This document shows, one piece after another, positions 34,188 to 42,922 of a stretch of 54,738 nucleotides of DNA. The DNA is taken from contig CAUJKE010000380.1 in assembly GCA_963205385.1 (NCBI GenBank), forward strand, positions 1 to 54,738. The letters are read 5' to 3'. Positions within the stretch are counted from its first letter, which is position 1. Each line of letters begins with the position of its first letter. The DNA comes from Planctomycetota bacterium (GTDB lineage Bacteria > Planctomycetota > Planctomycetia > Pirellulales > Pirellulaceae). Under the pieces are notes generated by a model. It was not told where the DNA came from. It saw only the letters and a program-made list of their open reading frames with translations, and did no database searches. The position numbers and the translations under genes were made by a program.

Positions 34188-34814
34188 CTAATCAGGCATG
34201 GTGACGTGCGTCACGCGGTCGCCATGGACCGTGAATAGTCGTAGCGATTGAATCCGCTTTTGACCTTGATTCGTGTACCAAAACTCAACCCGCACGACCT
34301 GCTCGTCAGCGGTTGCTTGCGGGGCGAACGACTCGATTTCAAACGCGTCGTATTCCTGGGAAAGCCAGCTTTCGACCGCGGCGCGCTCAGGCGATTTAAT
34401 CAACGCGCGTAGCGATCCTTGGTAGGTACCGTAGAGGATCACGAGCGGCAAAATAACCAAAGCGATTTGCAGCGTCACGACTACGGCGTTGAAGAACGAT
34501 GAGCGCTTGCGGTGCGTCCGTTGCAGCAACACGGCCAGAAAGCAGTCCTGCAAGACCGCGCGATAGGTCTCTGGTTCGGCGACTTCCAGCGACCGTTTGC
34601 GCGGGTCACTCTGGCCGGCGGCGATGGTGTAGCGCGCCATGTATTCGGCGATGCCTGCGGTTGTCGTCGTGCAACCGCCGCGCTGGCTGCGGCGCAGCAC
34701 GCCGCGCTCGATCTTTTGCTTGATTTTTTCGACCTGATCCGGCGTAGGGGACGAGGTGCGATAGAGCATGCGCGCGGCTTGATCCGCATTCAGCACGCGC
34801 TCGGCGGTCGCCAT
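34188..34814 (-). CDS. Unknown single-pass membrane protein
   Basis: No family recognised; 208 aa from the ATG at 34814, which has GGGAGA seven bases upstream. The soluble N-terminal part (about 1-100) is rich in charged helices and has an AARMLYRT/TTAGIAEYMA pattern reminiscent of helix-turn-helix or excisionase folds, but this is only a resemblance. One membrane helix lies at about 107-129. The C-terminal domain (about 140-208) ends in short beta-like strands (VVRVEFWYTNQGQK). It follows a DUF1559 gene on the same strand with a hairpin in between. Confidence 0.75.
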   Translation of the reverse strand: MATAERVLNADQAARMLYRTSSPTPDQVEKIKQKIERGVLRRSQRGGCTTTTAGIAEYMARYTIAAGQSDPRKRSLEVAEPETYRAVLQDCFLAVLLQRTHRKRSSFFNAVVVTLQIALVILPLVILYGTYQGSLRALIKSPERAAVESWLSQEYDAFEIESFAPQATADEQVVRVEFWYTNQGQKRIQSLRLFTVHGDRVTHVTMPD

Positions 34815-34836
34815 GATGTCATCTCCCATGCCAACG

Positions 34837-34871
34837 GCTTCGTCCCAGCGGAAACGGTGCTGGGACGAAGC
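34837..34871 (-). terminator. Hairpin downstream of the DUF1559 gene
   Basis: A perfect 13-bp stem GCTTCGTCCCAGC/GCTGGGACGAAGC with a nine-base loop lies just past the DUF1559 stop and before the ribosome binding site of the next minus-strand gene. No U-tract follows on the minus strand, so it may reduce or process read-through instead of stopping it fully. Confidence 0.55.
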
Positions 34872-34903
34872 TCAAGAAGGTCGCAACGTACGCTGACCAG
34901 GAT

Positions 34904-35974
34904 TTACTTGTCGAAGTCCGACGGGAGAATCTCTTGAACGTTGCGGGTAGAAATCGCCCGCCAGACGCCGAGGTCGACATTGTTCGCCACCGGCTTGATG
35001 GAGCCATCCATCATGGAGCAGTTCACAGATCCGGTAAAATAGCTCCGCGCGGTGACAGCGGCATAGGTAGGCGTCAACGTCGGCGAGGAGGCGCTCAGCC
35101 CCTTGCCTTCTTGCCAGTTGGTCCAGTCCGTGTCATAGGTCGCGCCGTTGGATGTGCAGGGCACGATTTGATTGGGAGCAAACGTCGTCGTGAAGCCAAT
35201 TTGATGGGCGCGGCCATCGACCCATTCCGTATGCCCGCTGCTCTCCTTGAAATCGCCTCCTAGCGTGCAGATGTCGGCCGTGGTGGGGATCGTGGCCAGG
35301 TCGGCGGCTGACTTGCCAGCGTTGCGATAGTAGGCGTTCCAGCCTTTGACCTCGGCAAAGCCCAGCGTGTGGCTCATGCCGTCGGCGAATTGGCTTCCCT
35401 TGAGCTTGCTATCGGGATAAGCCGCCCCAGGACCGCCGATCCGTGTCGCGGGATCCCACACAAACCAGGTGCCGAGATTGACGCCGTAGTTAATCGGATA
35501 GTGCCTGGCTTCGCCGTTCTCAAAGCGAACTTCGTCCCGCGGCTCGCCCGGCGAGATATAGGTGGGCACGCGGAGCGCGGAGAGCCGCACCGTCTGGCCA
35601 TCGGCCGTGACGACGTTGCCAGCCATCCCATAGCTTTGCGTATAGTCGATTTGTTGATTGATTTGCTTTTGCTCCAGGTACGGCAGCAGCAAGGCAAAGA
35701 TCGACCAACCGCTGACATTGTCCGAACCCGCCACCGGCTTGACGGATTGCCAACTGGGCGGCAACGTTGTCTGATTGGCCTCGTGATTGAGCATCGCCAG
35801 TTGAATCTGCCGGAGATTATTTTTGCTGGTCGTGCTTCGCGCCGACTGGCGCGCCGCCTGAACGGCGGGTAGCAAGATGCCGATCAGAATGGCGATGATG
35901 ATCATAACGACGAGCAGTTCGACAAGCGTAAACGCTTTACGAGGTAAAGGCTTAGGTGCTATGGGCCAATACAT
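34904..35974 (-). CDS. DUF1559 protein with pseudopilin N-terminus
   Basis: Family typical of planctomycetes, usually present in many copies per genome; function unknown but presumed to form or join type IV pilus-like or secretion structures. It is 356 aa. The N-terminal class III signal is RKA-FTLVELLVV with Glu5 of the mature protein present; the residue before the cleavage site is Ala, not the usual Gly. The hydrophobic helix (about 20-40) ends in PAVQAARQSAR, as expected. A DG motif (MMDGSIKP) and GVWRAISTRN close the protein. ATG 35974 has GGAG seven bases upstream. Confidence 0.93.
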   Translation of the reverse strand: MYWPIAPKPLPRKAFTLVELLVVMIIIAILIGILLPAVQAARQSARSTTSKNNLRQIQLAMLNHEANQTTLPPSWQSVKPVAGSDNVSGWSIFALLLPYLEQKQINQQIDYTQSYGMAGNVVTADGQTVRLSALRVPTYISPGEPRDEVRFENGEARHYPINYGVNLGTWFVWDPATRIGGPGAAYPDSKLKGSQFADGMSHTLGFAEVKGWNAYYRNAGKSAADLATIPTTADICTLGGDFKESSGHTEWVDGRAHQIGFTTTFAPNQIVPCTSNGATYDTDWTNWQEGKGLSASSPTLTPTYAAVTARSYFTGSVNCSMMDGSIKPVANNVDLGVWRAISTRNVQEILPSDFDK

Positions 35975-36014
35975 GGCGGACTCCAAAACAAGGCTGGAAG
36001 GAAGGCGAGAATGT

Positions 36015-36037
36015 TCGATATTGATACTCAGTATCGA
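36015..36037. promoter_or_regulatory. Dyad between divergent DUF1559 and mgsA
   Basis: Overlapping inverted repeats, TCGATA-11-TATCGA (36015-36037) and inside it GATAC-TCA-GTATC (36023-36035), lie in the 156-base divergent spacer. It has the shape of an operator for a dimeric regulator. No regulator is assigned. Confidence 0.35.
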
Positions 36038-36130
36038 AAGTATGAGCGTATCAAGCTGAGATTGGATGTCAATAGCCCAGCGGATTCTTTTTGCTAGATG
36101 TTCTTGGTTCTTCACGATAGAGGTGCTCGG

Positions 36131-36502
36131 ATGATTGCGCTGATTGCCCACGATCGCAAAAAACAGGAACTCGTGGACTTTGTCCGCGGGCACTTGGACT
36201 TCTTCCGCGAACACGACCTGGTAGCGACCGGCAGCACCGGCGCGCTGGTCAACCAGGAGCTTGGATTGCATGTCGAACGGGTTGCGCATGGCCCCTACGG
36301 CGGCGACTTGTTGATTGGCGGGCGCGTGGCCGAAGGGGTGGTGAAAGCCGTCTTCTTCTTTCGCGATCCGCTCACGGCGCAACCGCACGAGCCAGACGTG
36401 TCCGCGCTGTTGCGTGTGTGCGATGTGCATCACGTCCCGCTGGCCACCAACGTTGGCAGCGCGACGATGTTGGTCGCCGGGCTCCGCGCGCAAGCCGGTT
36501 AG
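36131..36502 (+). CDS. mgsA: Methylglyoxal synthase
   Basis: Converts dihydroxyacetone phosphate to methylglyoxal plus phosphate, a bypass of lower glycolysis. All catalytic residues are at the expected spacing: His7, Asp59 (GPYGGD), Asp79, His86 and Asp89, matching E. coli 19, 71, 91, 98 and 101. The phosphate loop is TGSTG. ATG 36131 behind AGAGGTG gives 123 aa, shorter than E. coli (152) because the last helix is missing. It ends one base before the stop of the convergent gene. Confidence 0.93.
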   Translation: MIALIAHDRKKQELVDFVRGHLDFFREHDLVATGSTGALVNQELGLHVERVAHGPYGGDLLIGGRVAEGVVKAVFFFRDPLTAQPHEPDVSALLRVCDVHHVPLATNVGSATMLVAGLRAQAG

Positions 36503-36503
36503 C

Positions 36504-37196
36504 TCAAAAGCCTGCGCCTGGCAGCGTGACCGTCGTCGCGGGAAAGAACTGTTGATAGAGCGCGAAGCCTACGCGATAGCCTCCCAGCGTCATGGCCAAA
36601 CAGCAGAGCAAGATGCCAAGGATGGCCAGGTTGCGGCGCTCGCTCTTTAGCCCCCAAATGCCAGCGATCGCACCGGCCACAGCAATCAGTGCGGCGAGCG
36701 CGGAATAAAACAACAAGCCCAGGCTCAAGATCCCCAGGATCAACGACGCGACGACGCCACCGATGGCCGCCGTATGTTGCGGATAATTCGCCGCTAAGGG
36801 CGCCTGGTATTGCGAGGCAATTGCCTGTGAGAGCTGCGCCGATTGCGCGTCGTACGGTCCCGCCCCATAGACCGTTTCGCGCGCGACGTGCGGGGATAGC
36901 GGCGCTATGGCGGCGAACGGAGAGCCTCGTCGCGGCGGCTCTGTGGCCAGCGCAAGGACGATCTCCTGCCGCGTTAACAGGGTTAAGACGGGGGTCGCCT
37001 GGTCCTGGGCGAGAGAGTCGGTTGCCGCTTCCGCCACAGAGGCGACAATGACGTCGCTCGCGGAGCTTGTCGTGGTGGACGGTTGCGAGGCGCGCGTGGT
37101 GGATGCCGGCGGTTGCACACGGCCGCCGCACTTCCAGCAACGGTTGGCGGCGCCAAGCAAGGATTCGCCGCAATGAGGGCAAGGCCATTCATCCAT
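36504..37196 (-). CDS. Zinc-ribbon membrane protein, DUF4190-like
   Basis: A 230-aa protein with an N-terminal zinc ribbon (CPHC, then CWKC; Cys6, 9, 20 and 23), a Ser/Thr/Ala linker, and a C-terminal membrane part with three hydrophobic segments (about 144-166, 168-183, 190-213). The arrangement resembles DUF4190-type small membrane proteins with a zinc-ribbon head; the function is unknown. It shares only two bases of space with mgsA and could be co-transcribed with the upstream ketoacyl-synthase homologue (72-base gap). The ATG has GAGG too close to be ideal. Confidence 0.8.
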   Translation of the reverse strand: MDEWPCPHCGESLLGAANRCWKCGGRVQPPASTTRASQPSTTTSSASDVIVASVAEAATDSLAQDQATPVLTLLTRQEIVLALATEPPRRGSPFAAIAPLSPHVARETVYGAGPYDAQSAQLSQAIASQYQAPLAANYPQHTAAIGGVVASLILGILSLGLLFYSALAALIAVAGAIAGIWGLKSERRNLAILGILLCCLAMTLGGYRVGFALYQQFFPATTVTLPGAGF

Positions 37197-37220
37197 GCCT
37201 CGATTATGGACGCGCGCCAA

Positions 37221-37250
37221 GATGGCGGCAAGTCAGATGGCGGCAAGTCA
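37221..37250 (-). repeat. 15-bp perfect tandem duplication
   Basis: GATGGCGGCAAGTCA occurs twice in direct succession, in the spacer between the ketoacyl-synthase homologue and the zinc-ribbon gene. It lies 25 bases ahead of that gene's start. Confidence 0.7.
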
Positions 37251-37268
37251 GCTTCGCAGCGCGCCTCG

Positions 37269-38534
37269 TTACATCCCGCCTAAGAGCACCGCCGCCACTT
37301 GCCCGGTGCCTGATTGGTTGATGCAAAGCGCGGTCGTCGGGCGATTTCGCAGGGCTGCTCCGCGAACGACATTCACCGGACACTGCGGGTCTGACGTCTC
37401 GTAATTCAAAGTCACGGGAACCTCCTGCCGGGCGAGCGCCAGCACACTGCCGATCAGTTCCACCGCCCCGCCGCCGGTGCCGAGCGTTCCAAAGTAACTC
37501 TTCAGCGCGGTGACCGGGACGTCGCCTAAGATGTCGTGAATCGCTTGAGCCTCGATAGCGTCGTCCGCGCGCGTCCCCAGGCCATGCGCGTTCACATGGC
37601 CAATGTTTGCAGGCGCGAGGCCAGCTTCCTTGACGATGCCGCGCAGCACTTGCCGCCAGGCGCGGCCGGTGTTCTGCGCGCCGTCGGGGCGCGGTTCAAA
37701 TCCACTGCGGCACGCCAGGACGCGGGCCAGAATCGTCGCGCCGCGTGCTTCGGCATGGGCCCGCGACTCCAGGATAATCGCCGCCGCCCCTTCCCCGTTG
37801 ACGAGCCCGTCGCGCCTGGCGTCAAACGGACGCGAGGCCGCCGCGGGATCTTCTTGGTGATGGGAGAGGTTGCCGACGCCGCGATAAGTCAGCGGGGTGA
37901 TGTTGAGGCGCGAGCCGGTTCCGCCGGCCAGCATTACATCGGCATGGCCGCGCGCAATCACCGCGGCGGCCTCGCTGATCGCCAACAGTGGCGAGGCGTC
38001 GCCCAGCGTGATGGTGTTGTTGGGGCCGCGCGCGTCGAGCGCGATGCCGATGTGGCACGCCGCCATGTTCGGCAGGTACTTCAGCATCCACAACGGGAAG
38101 ACCTTGCTGGGAAAATTCGGTCCCCAGCGATCGAAGTCAAATCCATGTTCGTCGATCGCGCTGCGATAGATCTCCTCGACGCTCTCCAGCTCGAAGTAAT
38201 ACATATCGGAGCCGAGCACACAACCAAACCGGTCTGGATCGATTGTGCCGGGCGCCAGGCCGGCATCGCGGGTGGCGAGGATCGCGGCCGCATAGGCGAG
38301 TTGAATTTCGCGGCACATGACCTTCAGGCTCTTGCGCGGCGTGACGAACTCCTTCCCGTCGAAGTCCTTCACTTCGCCGCCGATCGTCACCGGAAAACCG
38401 ATCTGCACCAGCGAATCGGCAATCGCGACGCCGCTTCGCTGCGCGGCCAGCGCGGCCCAAAACGGATCGCGTCCGATGCCGATGGGGCTGGCAGGCCCCA
38501 GGCCGGTTATCACGACGTCACGCTCAGGCACCAT
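37269..38534 (-). CDS. Ketoacyl-synthase homologue without catalytic Cys
   Basis: FabF/KAS thiolase-fold protein, 421 aa. The motif before the active site aligns (LPNMAACHIGIALDARGPNN), but the TACAxG nucleophile motif reads ITLGDAS (about 175-181), so Cys is lost. The first His is kept (VNAHG, His317). The second, in the KSxxGH motif, is Thr350 (KSYFGT). The end lacks the usual GFGGTN glycines (INQSGTG). It therefore resembles a chain-length factor or dead partner of a KAS rather than a condensing enzyme. No acyl carrier protein or second KAS is beside it. ATG 38534 has AGGA seven bases upstream. Confidence 0.88.
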   Translation of the reverse strand: MVPERDVVITGLGPASPIGIGRDPFWAALAAQRSGVAIADSLVQIGFPVTIGGEVKDFDGKEFVTPRKSLKVMCREIQLAYAAAILATRDAGLAPGTIDPDRFGCVLGSDMYYFELESVEEIYRSAIDEHGFDFDRWGPNFPSKVFPLWMLKYLPNMAACHIGIALDARGPNNTITLGDASPLLAISEAAAVIARGHADVMLAGGTGSRLNITPLTYRGVGNLSHHQEDPAAASRPFDARRDGLVNGEGAAAIILESRAHAEARGATILARVLACRSGFEPRPDGAQNTGRAWRQVLRGIVKEAGLAPANIGHVNAHGLGTRADDAIEAQAIHDILGDVPVTALKSYFGTLGTGGGAVELIGSVLALARQEVPVTLNYETSDPQCPVNVVRGAALRNRPTTALCINQSGTGQVAAVLLGGM

Positions 38535-38872
38535 ACGAAAATCCTGTCAGAGCCCCGCCGAAAAGCGCTATGCTGGGGCGTGAATCCTGCATCGTAACTT
38601 GGGCTCGAAAGACCGACAAGCGCGACAGGTGACCGGGAGAGGGGGTTTCGCAGTTTGCTGGCCGAACCCGGTCGTCACGATCGGCGCGTTTAATACCTTC
38701 GGAACACGACAAGCCTGCTCGCGATGAGCGCGGCAGCAACTCCGCGCGGCTCCTCGATTCTTGTCTGGTCGTGGACCCTTGCGAAAATGCGCTCCGGCAG
38801 CGAAAATACCCCCATTATTCAGCCGCTTCAGTCGCCGCACACGGCCGTTCGTCAGGGAGCCTTAGGATCGTC
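38535..38872. other. Divergent spacer, no gene
   Basis: The 338-base gap between the ketoacyl-synthase homologue (minus) and the SH3-like gene (plus) has no recognisable ORF. A plus-strand promoter candidate TTGCGA-17-GAAAAT lies at 38779-38807, about 65 bases before ATG 38873. Nothing clear was seen for the minus strand. Confidence 0.3.
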
Positions 38873-39646
38873 ATGGTCTTTGAGAACATCGAGAAATTGC
38901 AGCGCCAGTGGACGGACAAGTACGTGGTGGTCGATGGCTCGCGCCCCGAGTTGCGCCGCTTCGATGGCCAAACCGGAATCGTCAAGACCGTCAATTTCAC
39001 CGGCAAAGCGTTGGTGGAATTCGACGGCTACCATGAAAACATCGGCTGGTACGACATCGATACGCAGTGGCTGAAGATCGTCGACGCACCGCTACCGAAA
39101 CCGGCCAAGCCAGAGAAAAAAGCCGCCCAGCCGGCGGCTAAAAAAGAAGCTGCTCCCGCTGCCGCCAAGCCTGCGGCGAAGCCTGCCGCCGGCGCGAGCG
39201 TGGCCGATATTCTGGCTGCCGCCCGCGCGAACAAGGCGGGAGGGGCCGCTCCCGCCGCAAAGCCTACCGCGCCAGCGCCAGCGAAGACGACTTCGACGGC
39301 GGACATCCTGGCCGCCGCGCGAAGCAAGCCTGGCCAGCCAGCGCCTGCCGCTCCGGCTACGCCAGTCCCCGTTGACGTGAAGAAGCTGAGCACGGCCGAT
39401 ATCATCGCCGCCGCGAAGGCGAACAAAGCAGCCGCGGCCGCGAAAGTCGCTCCCCCTGCGCCCGAACCGGTGCCGGAACCCGTGGAAGAACCGGTCGCTG
39501 CGGCGCCGGTGGAAGAGGCACCGGTGGAAGAATCGCCAGTCGAGGAAGCCGCTCCCGCCGCGGAAGCCGGCGCGCCAGCCAAGCTTGATCCCAAGACCAT
39601 GAGCGTCGCCGAGATGATCGCCTACTGTAAGAAGGTCGATGCGTAA
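38873..39646 (+). CDS. SH3/KOW-like protein with four repeated helical motifs
   Basis: Not a family I can name. It is 257 aa from ATG 38873 (AGGA upstream). Residues 1-72 look like a small beta-barrel (GQTGIVKTVNFTGKALVEFD, NIGWYDIDTQWLKIV), similar to SH3 or KOW folds. The rest is an Ala/Pro/Lys linker carrying four copies of a short motif: SVADILAAARANK (109-121), STADILAAARSKP (141-153), STADIIAAAKANK (173-185) and SVAEMIAYCKKVD (244-256). An acidic stretch with PVEEAPVEE precedes the last copy. The repeats look like docking helices for a partner; the partner is unknown. Confidence 0.85.
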   Translation: MVFENIEKLQRQWTDKYVVVDGSRPELRRFDGQTGIVKTVNFTGKALVEFDGYHENIGWYDIDTQWLKIVDAPLPKPAKPEKKAAQPAAKKEAAPAAAKPAAKPAAGASVADILAAARANKAGGAAPAAKPTAPAPAKTTSTADILAAARSKPGQPAPAAPATPVPVDVKKLSTADIIAAAKANKAAAAAKVAPPAPEPVPEPVEEPVAAAPVEEAPVEESPVEEAAPAAEAGAPAKLDPKTMSVAEMIAYCKKVDA

Positions 39647-39662
39647 CCCGGCGGGTTTCGCA

Positions 39663-40343
39663 TTACGTCCGGCGCGGCAGGTGGCAAATCATTCGCCGAT
39701 ACTCGCCAATCCGTATCGCGCTTGCCAGCTGATTGTCCAGATCGAGCAAGTCGATTTGCCACCGTTTACTCGCGATGGCGTAGAACTCTTCCGTCGCGCT
39801 TCGTCCGCCGTCGGCGATCCAAATCGTGGCGTCATCGCTCGCCAAACGTTCAATCGTCTGCATTAAGGGGACGTGGAGCTGGCGATCGTAGATCAGGTCG
39901 GAGCCCAGGATCATATCGAACGGTTGTTCCGGCGGGTTGCGCCAATCGACCACCAGCCCGTTGGCCTGTGCGCCAAGTCCGTTGCGGCGTGCGTTCTCAA
40001 GCGCCAGTTCGACGGCGAGCGGATTATAGTCGGTGAACGTGACGTGCATTCCGGCGGCGAGCGCGGCCAGCCCGACAAGCCCGATCCCGCAACCCAGTTC
40101 CACAACCTGCTGGCCAGGCGGCCAGCCAGCTTTTGCGACACTCTCGCTCAGCCGCTCTGAGGTCGGCCAGAGCTGGGCCCAATAGGGATCGAGGCCGAGC
40201 GTCTCCGAGGCTTCAGGATGTTGTTCCAGAAAGCACAGCACATCATCAGGAGCCGCGGGGACGAGTAGCGAAAATGCTCGCCCTGCGACCACGACGGTCT
40301 GCTCCGTCCACCCGCCTGGTATCCAGCGCTGCGCAAGTTTCAT
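39663..40343 (-). CDS. Class I SAM-dependent methyltransferase, METTL21/Methyltransf_16-like
   Basis: A 226-aa Rossmann methyltransferase. The SAM motif is VELGCGIGLVGLAALAAG (about 82-99), followed by the acidic TDYNPLAVELA and the later GSDLIYD motif seen in the protein-lysine methyltransferase group 16. The substrate is not predictable. It runs convergent to the preceding gene with a 16-base gap. The ATG at 40343 has AGG just upstream. Confidence 0.88.
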   Translation of the reverse strand: MKLAQRWIPGGWTEQTVVVAGRAFSLLVPAAPDDVLCFLEQHPEASETLGLDPYWAQLWPTSERLSESVAKAGWPPGQQVVELGCGIGLVGLAALAAGMHVTFTDYNPLAVELALENARRNGLGAQANGLVVDWRNPPEQPFDMILGSDLIYDRQLHVPLMQTIERLASDDATIWIADGGRSATEEFYAIASKRWQIDLLDLDNQLASAIRIGEYRRMICHLPRRT

Positions 40344-40679
40344 GGTCGCCTACGGTAACACCCGCCGCCCCCTTCGCCAACGCCCAGCCAGGCCGCATGC
40401 GCCAGCGAGGGCGTAGGCTGCTCGGCGACGGGCCTGATGGCCACTCCCCACTATTGGGCAGTCATGGCGTGATTGCGACTCGTCGCCGCGGAAGCTAAAC
40501 TAAAACGTTTGAAGGCCCCGTCAAGGCGGGCTGCATCGCGGTGCGCGAGGAGTAGGCACCTTTCGTCCAATGAGGGGCGATTTTTCCGTGATGCGCGGGG
40601 ATTCCACAATATCGAAAGGCCACCCACGGCGGTGGGGCACTGAAAGGTCCGAAGAGGACTCCGTGGAGTTGCACGCGTT
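40344..40679. other. Divergent spacer, no gene
   Basis: In these 336 bases no ORF is convincing. A promoter candidate TTGCGA (40473-40478), 17 bases, TAAACT (40496-40501) points to the FHA gene about 180 bases downstream. Its -35 is the same hexamer as the candidate at 38779. No clear minus-strand signal was found for the methyltransferase. Confidence 0.3.
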
Positions 40680-42851
40680 ATGGATGTCAAGTTGGTTGTT
40701 GTCGGTGGTGAGGTCAAAACGACCGAAATCAAGCTCAAGCTCCCAACCATTGTAGGTCGGGGGAAAGGGGCCGGCGTTGTCTTGCAGCACCCCTTGGTGA
40801 GCCGGCAGCACTGCGAAATCTACGAGCACGAAGGCCAACTCGCGGTCCGCGATCTAGGCTCGCTCAACGGCACGTACATCAACAACACGCGTCTCACCGA
40901 ACCGACCACGCTCCCTAGCGGTGAACTGCTGACCATTGGCACGGTGACGTTTCGCGCCGAATACCACGTCGATCCTAACCTGCGTCCTCCGGCGCCGACG
41001 CAGGATCTCACGCTCAACACGGCGGGTTCACCAACCGTGAAGACAGAGGCCGAGCCGGTGCCTGACTTCATGGAAGCGGTTGACGAAGCGCTCGAGGAGG
41101 AAGTGGAAGTCGAAGAGGTCGAAGTCGTCGAAGAAACGCCGGAATTCGTCGAATCCGTGGAAGAAATCGAAATTGTCGGTGAGGTCGAGGAAGTTTCCGC
41201 CAGCGAGCAACCGGTAGAGGCTCAGGAGGATGATTTTCTCGGCGACATGCTCGCGGTGCTCGACGTCGAGGAGGTGGAAGAATTGCCGCCGGAGAAGCCG
41301 ACCGCGCGACAGCAAGCCGTTTCTCAACCAGCACCAGCACCAGCGCCAGCACCAGTGAAGGCCAGTTCGCCTCCTGCGGCGCAGCCTGCCCCTTCGGCCA
41401 AGAAACCACAGGCAATACCGGAGAAATCAGCGCAAAAAACATCGCAGGCGGCATCAACATCTTCATCTTCACCGTCTCCCGCCCCTGCTTCTCAACCGAG
41501 CAGTCGCTGGGTCGTTCCCACAGCGGACGACCAGGCAACGCTCCGCGCTCGGGCAGACGAGAAGGCGAAGGCGTCGGCAGCCAAAGTGCCGAAGTCCTCA
41601 CCCAAGCCGGCGGTCCCGCCTGCGGCAGACAACGAGCAAACCATCATGCCGTCGCCATCGCAACCAACGGCCCATCCGCCGGCCGCGCCGGACGACGCGC
41701 CTGCCGGCAGCGATGACGATGACATCGGCAAGTTTCTTGCTGGACTCGCGTCGCCTGAAAAGCCAGAAAAACCATCGGCGTCGCCCATCGCTGAAGAAGC
41801 GGAGAAGTCTTCCCGCGAAACGAGCGATTTTCTCGCGGCGATGGGGGCGGCGGCAGCTTCGAAAGTCGAGAACCAACCGCTTCACGAGGAAGAATCACCC
41901 CGCAGCGATTTCGAGTTGGCGGATGCACCCGCGGAACCGCTGGCCGACGAACACAGCCGCGCGGAGCCAACTGACGAACCAGCCTCGTCCATGTTCACTC
42001 CGGCGACCGAAGCAGAACCGGCAGCGGAAGACCTCGCCGAGTTTCCAGAACCGGAAATCTTGGAAGAAGTGCCGGACGAAGCGGACTCGCCTGTGAATGA
42101 CCACGAAGCCCACGAGGAACTGGTGGCATTTGAAGCGGAAGAAGAACCCGCAGCGCCATCCCCGTGGCCGTCGGGAATTCCACCAGTAGCCGAAGCGGCG
42201 GGGTCGGTGGAACTGGAAGAAGTGTCTTTTGACGAGGGGCCGGACGAGAGACTGGACGAGACCGCGCCGGTCAAGGATATCGACGAAGGCGCGTTCTCGG
42301 ACGACGATTTCGCGGCCTTCATCGAACCGGTTTCGACGTCCGCGACGGAGGAAAATGTAGCCGCAACGACCGCCGACGTGCCTTCGACTCAGCCTGCATC
42401 CCTGGACGAGACCGCAGCGGCTTCCCCGCAGCCCGCCAGCCCTGCGGAACCAACGCCGGTGAAGCCGAAGAAGCGGCCTCATGCCGCGCCTCGTTTCCCC
42501 TTCACGCCCAAAGGGAGCGTTACCAGCAACTCACCACCAGCGACTCCGGCGGCAACCGTGGAGCCTACTCCCACCCCGTCGCAGGAAAAGTCGACGGACA
42601 GCCAGCCTGCTGACACGGCTGGAAGCAATGGTGCACAAGCGGCGCCGTGGATGAAAGCCGAAGCAACGGCGGAAGAAGCCGAAGCGAAAGCGGAACTTCC
42701 CGCGTCCAGCGGCGACGAGTCCGAAAACGTGCCGATTCCGTTGGAAGCGATGTCCGCAGCCGAAGCTGAAGCCCAGACGCCTGAGTCACAACCACCAGCG
42801 GCCGATTCCGACGACGACCTATCGACGTTTCTGAAGAACTTGGGCTCTTAA
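40680..42851 (+). CDS. FHA-domain protein with long acidic tail and five short motifs
   Basis: The N-terminal FHA domain (about 22-92) binds phosphothreonine: GRGKGAG, SRQHCEI and SLNGTYINN give Arg27, Ser41, His44 and Asn63. The remaining about 630 residues are low-complexity Glu/Ala/Pro with no other domain. Five short motifs of acidic residues followed by a hydrophobic helix recur: DDFLGDMLAVLD (about 183), DDDIGKFLAGLAS (about 344), SDFLAAMGAA (about 383), SDDDFAAFIEP (about 540) and SDDDLSTFLKNLGS at the very C-terminus. Start ATG 40680 with GGAG eleven bases upstream. A small membrane protein follows. Confidence 0.88.
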   Translation: MDVKLVVVGGEVKTTEIKLKLPTIVGRGKGAGVVLQHPLVSRQHCEIYEHEGQLAVRDLGSLNGTYINNTRLTEPTTLPSGELLTIGTVTFRAEYHVDPNLRPPAPTQDLTLNTAGSPTVKTEAEPVPDFMEAVDEALEEEVEVEEVEVVEETPEFVESVEEIEIVGEVEEVSASEQPVEAQEDDFLGDMLAVLDVEEVEELPPEKPTARQQAVSQPAPAPAPAPVKASSPPAAQPAPSAKKPQAIPEKSAQKTSQAASTSSSSPSPAPASQPSSRWVVPTADDQATLRARADEKAKASAAKVPKSSPKPAVPPAADNEQTIMPSPSQPTAHPPAAPDDAPAGSDDDDIGKFLAGLASPEKPEKPSASPIAEEAEKSSRETSDFLAAMGAAAASKVENQPLHEEESPRSDFELADAPAEPLADEHSRAEPTDEPASSMFTPATEAEPAAEDLAEFPEPEILEEVPDEADSPVNDHEAHEELVAFEAEEEPAAPSPWPSGIPPVAEAAGSVELEEVSFDEGPDERLDETAPVKDIDEGAFSDDDFAAFIEPVSTSATEENVAATTADVPSTQPASLDETAAASPQPASPAEPTPVKPKKRPHAAPRFPFTPKGSVTSNSPPATPAATVEPTPTPSQEKSTDSQPADTAGSNGAQAAPWMKAEATAEEAEAKAELPASSGDESENVPIPLEAMSAAEAEAQTPESQPPAADSDDDLSTFLKNLGS

Positions 42852-42922
42852 CTCACCGCTTGCATCCGGCGGCGGGCCCGCACACACTACAAGGGAACTC
42901 GCTTGCTCCCCAGGTATCCCGC

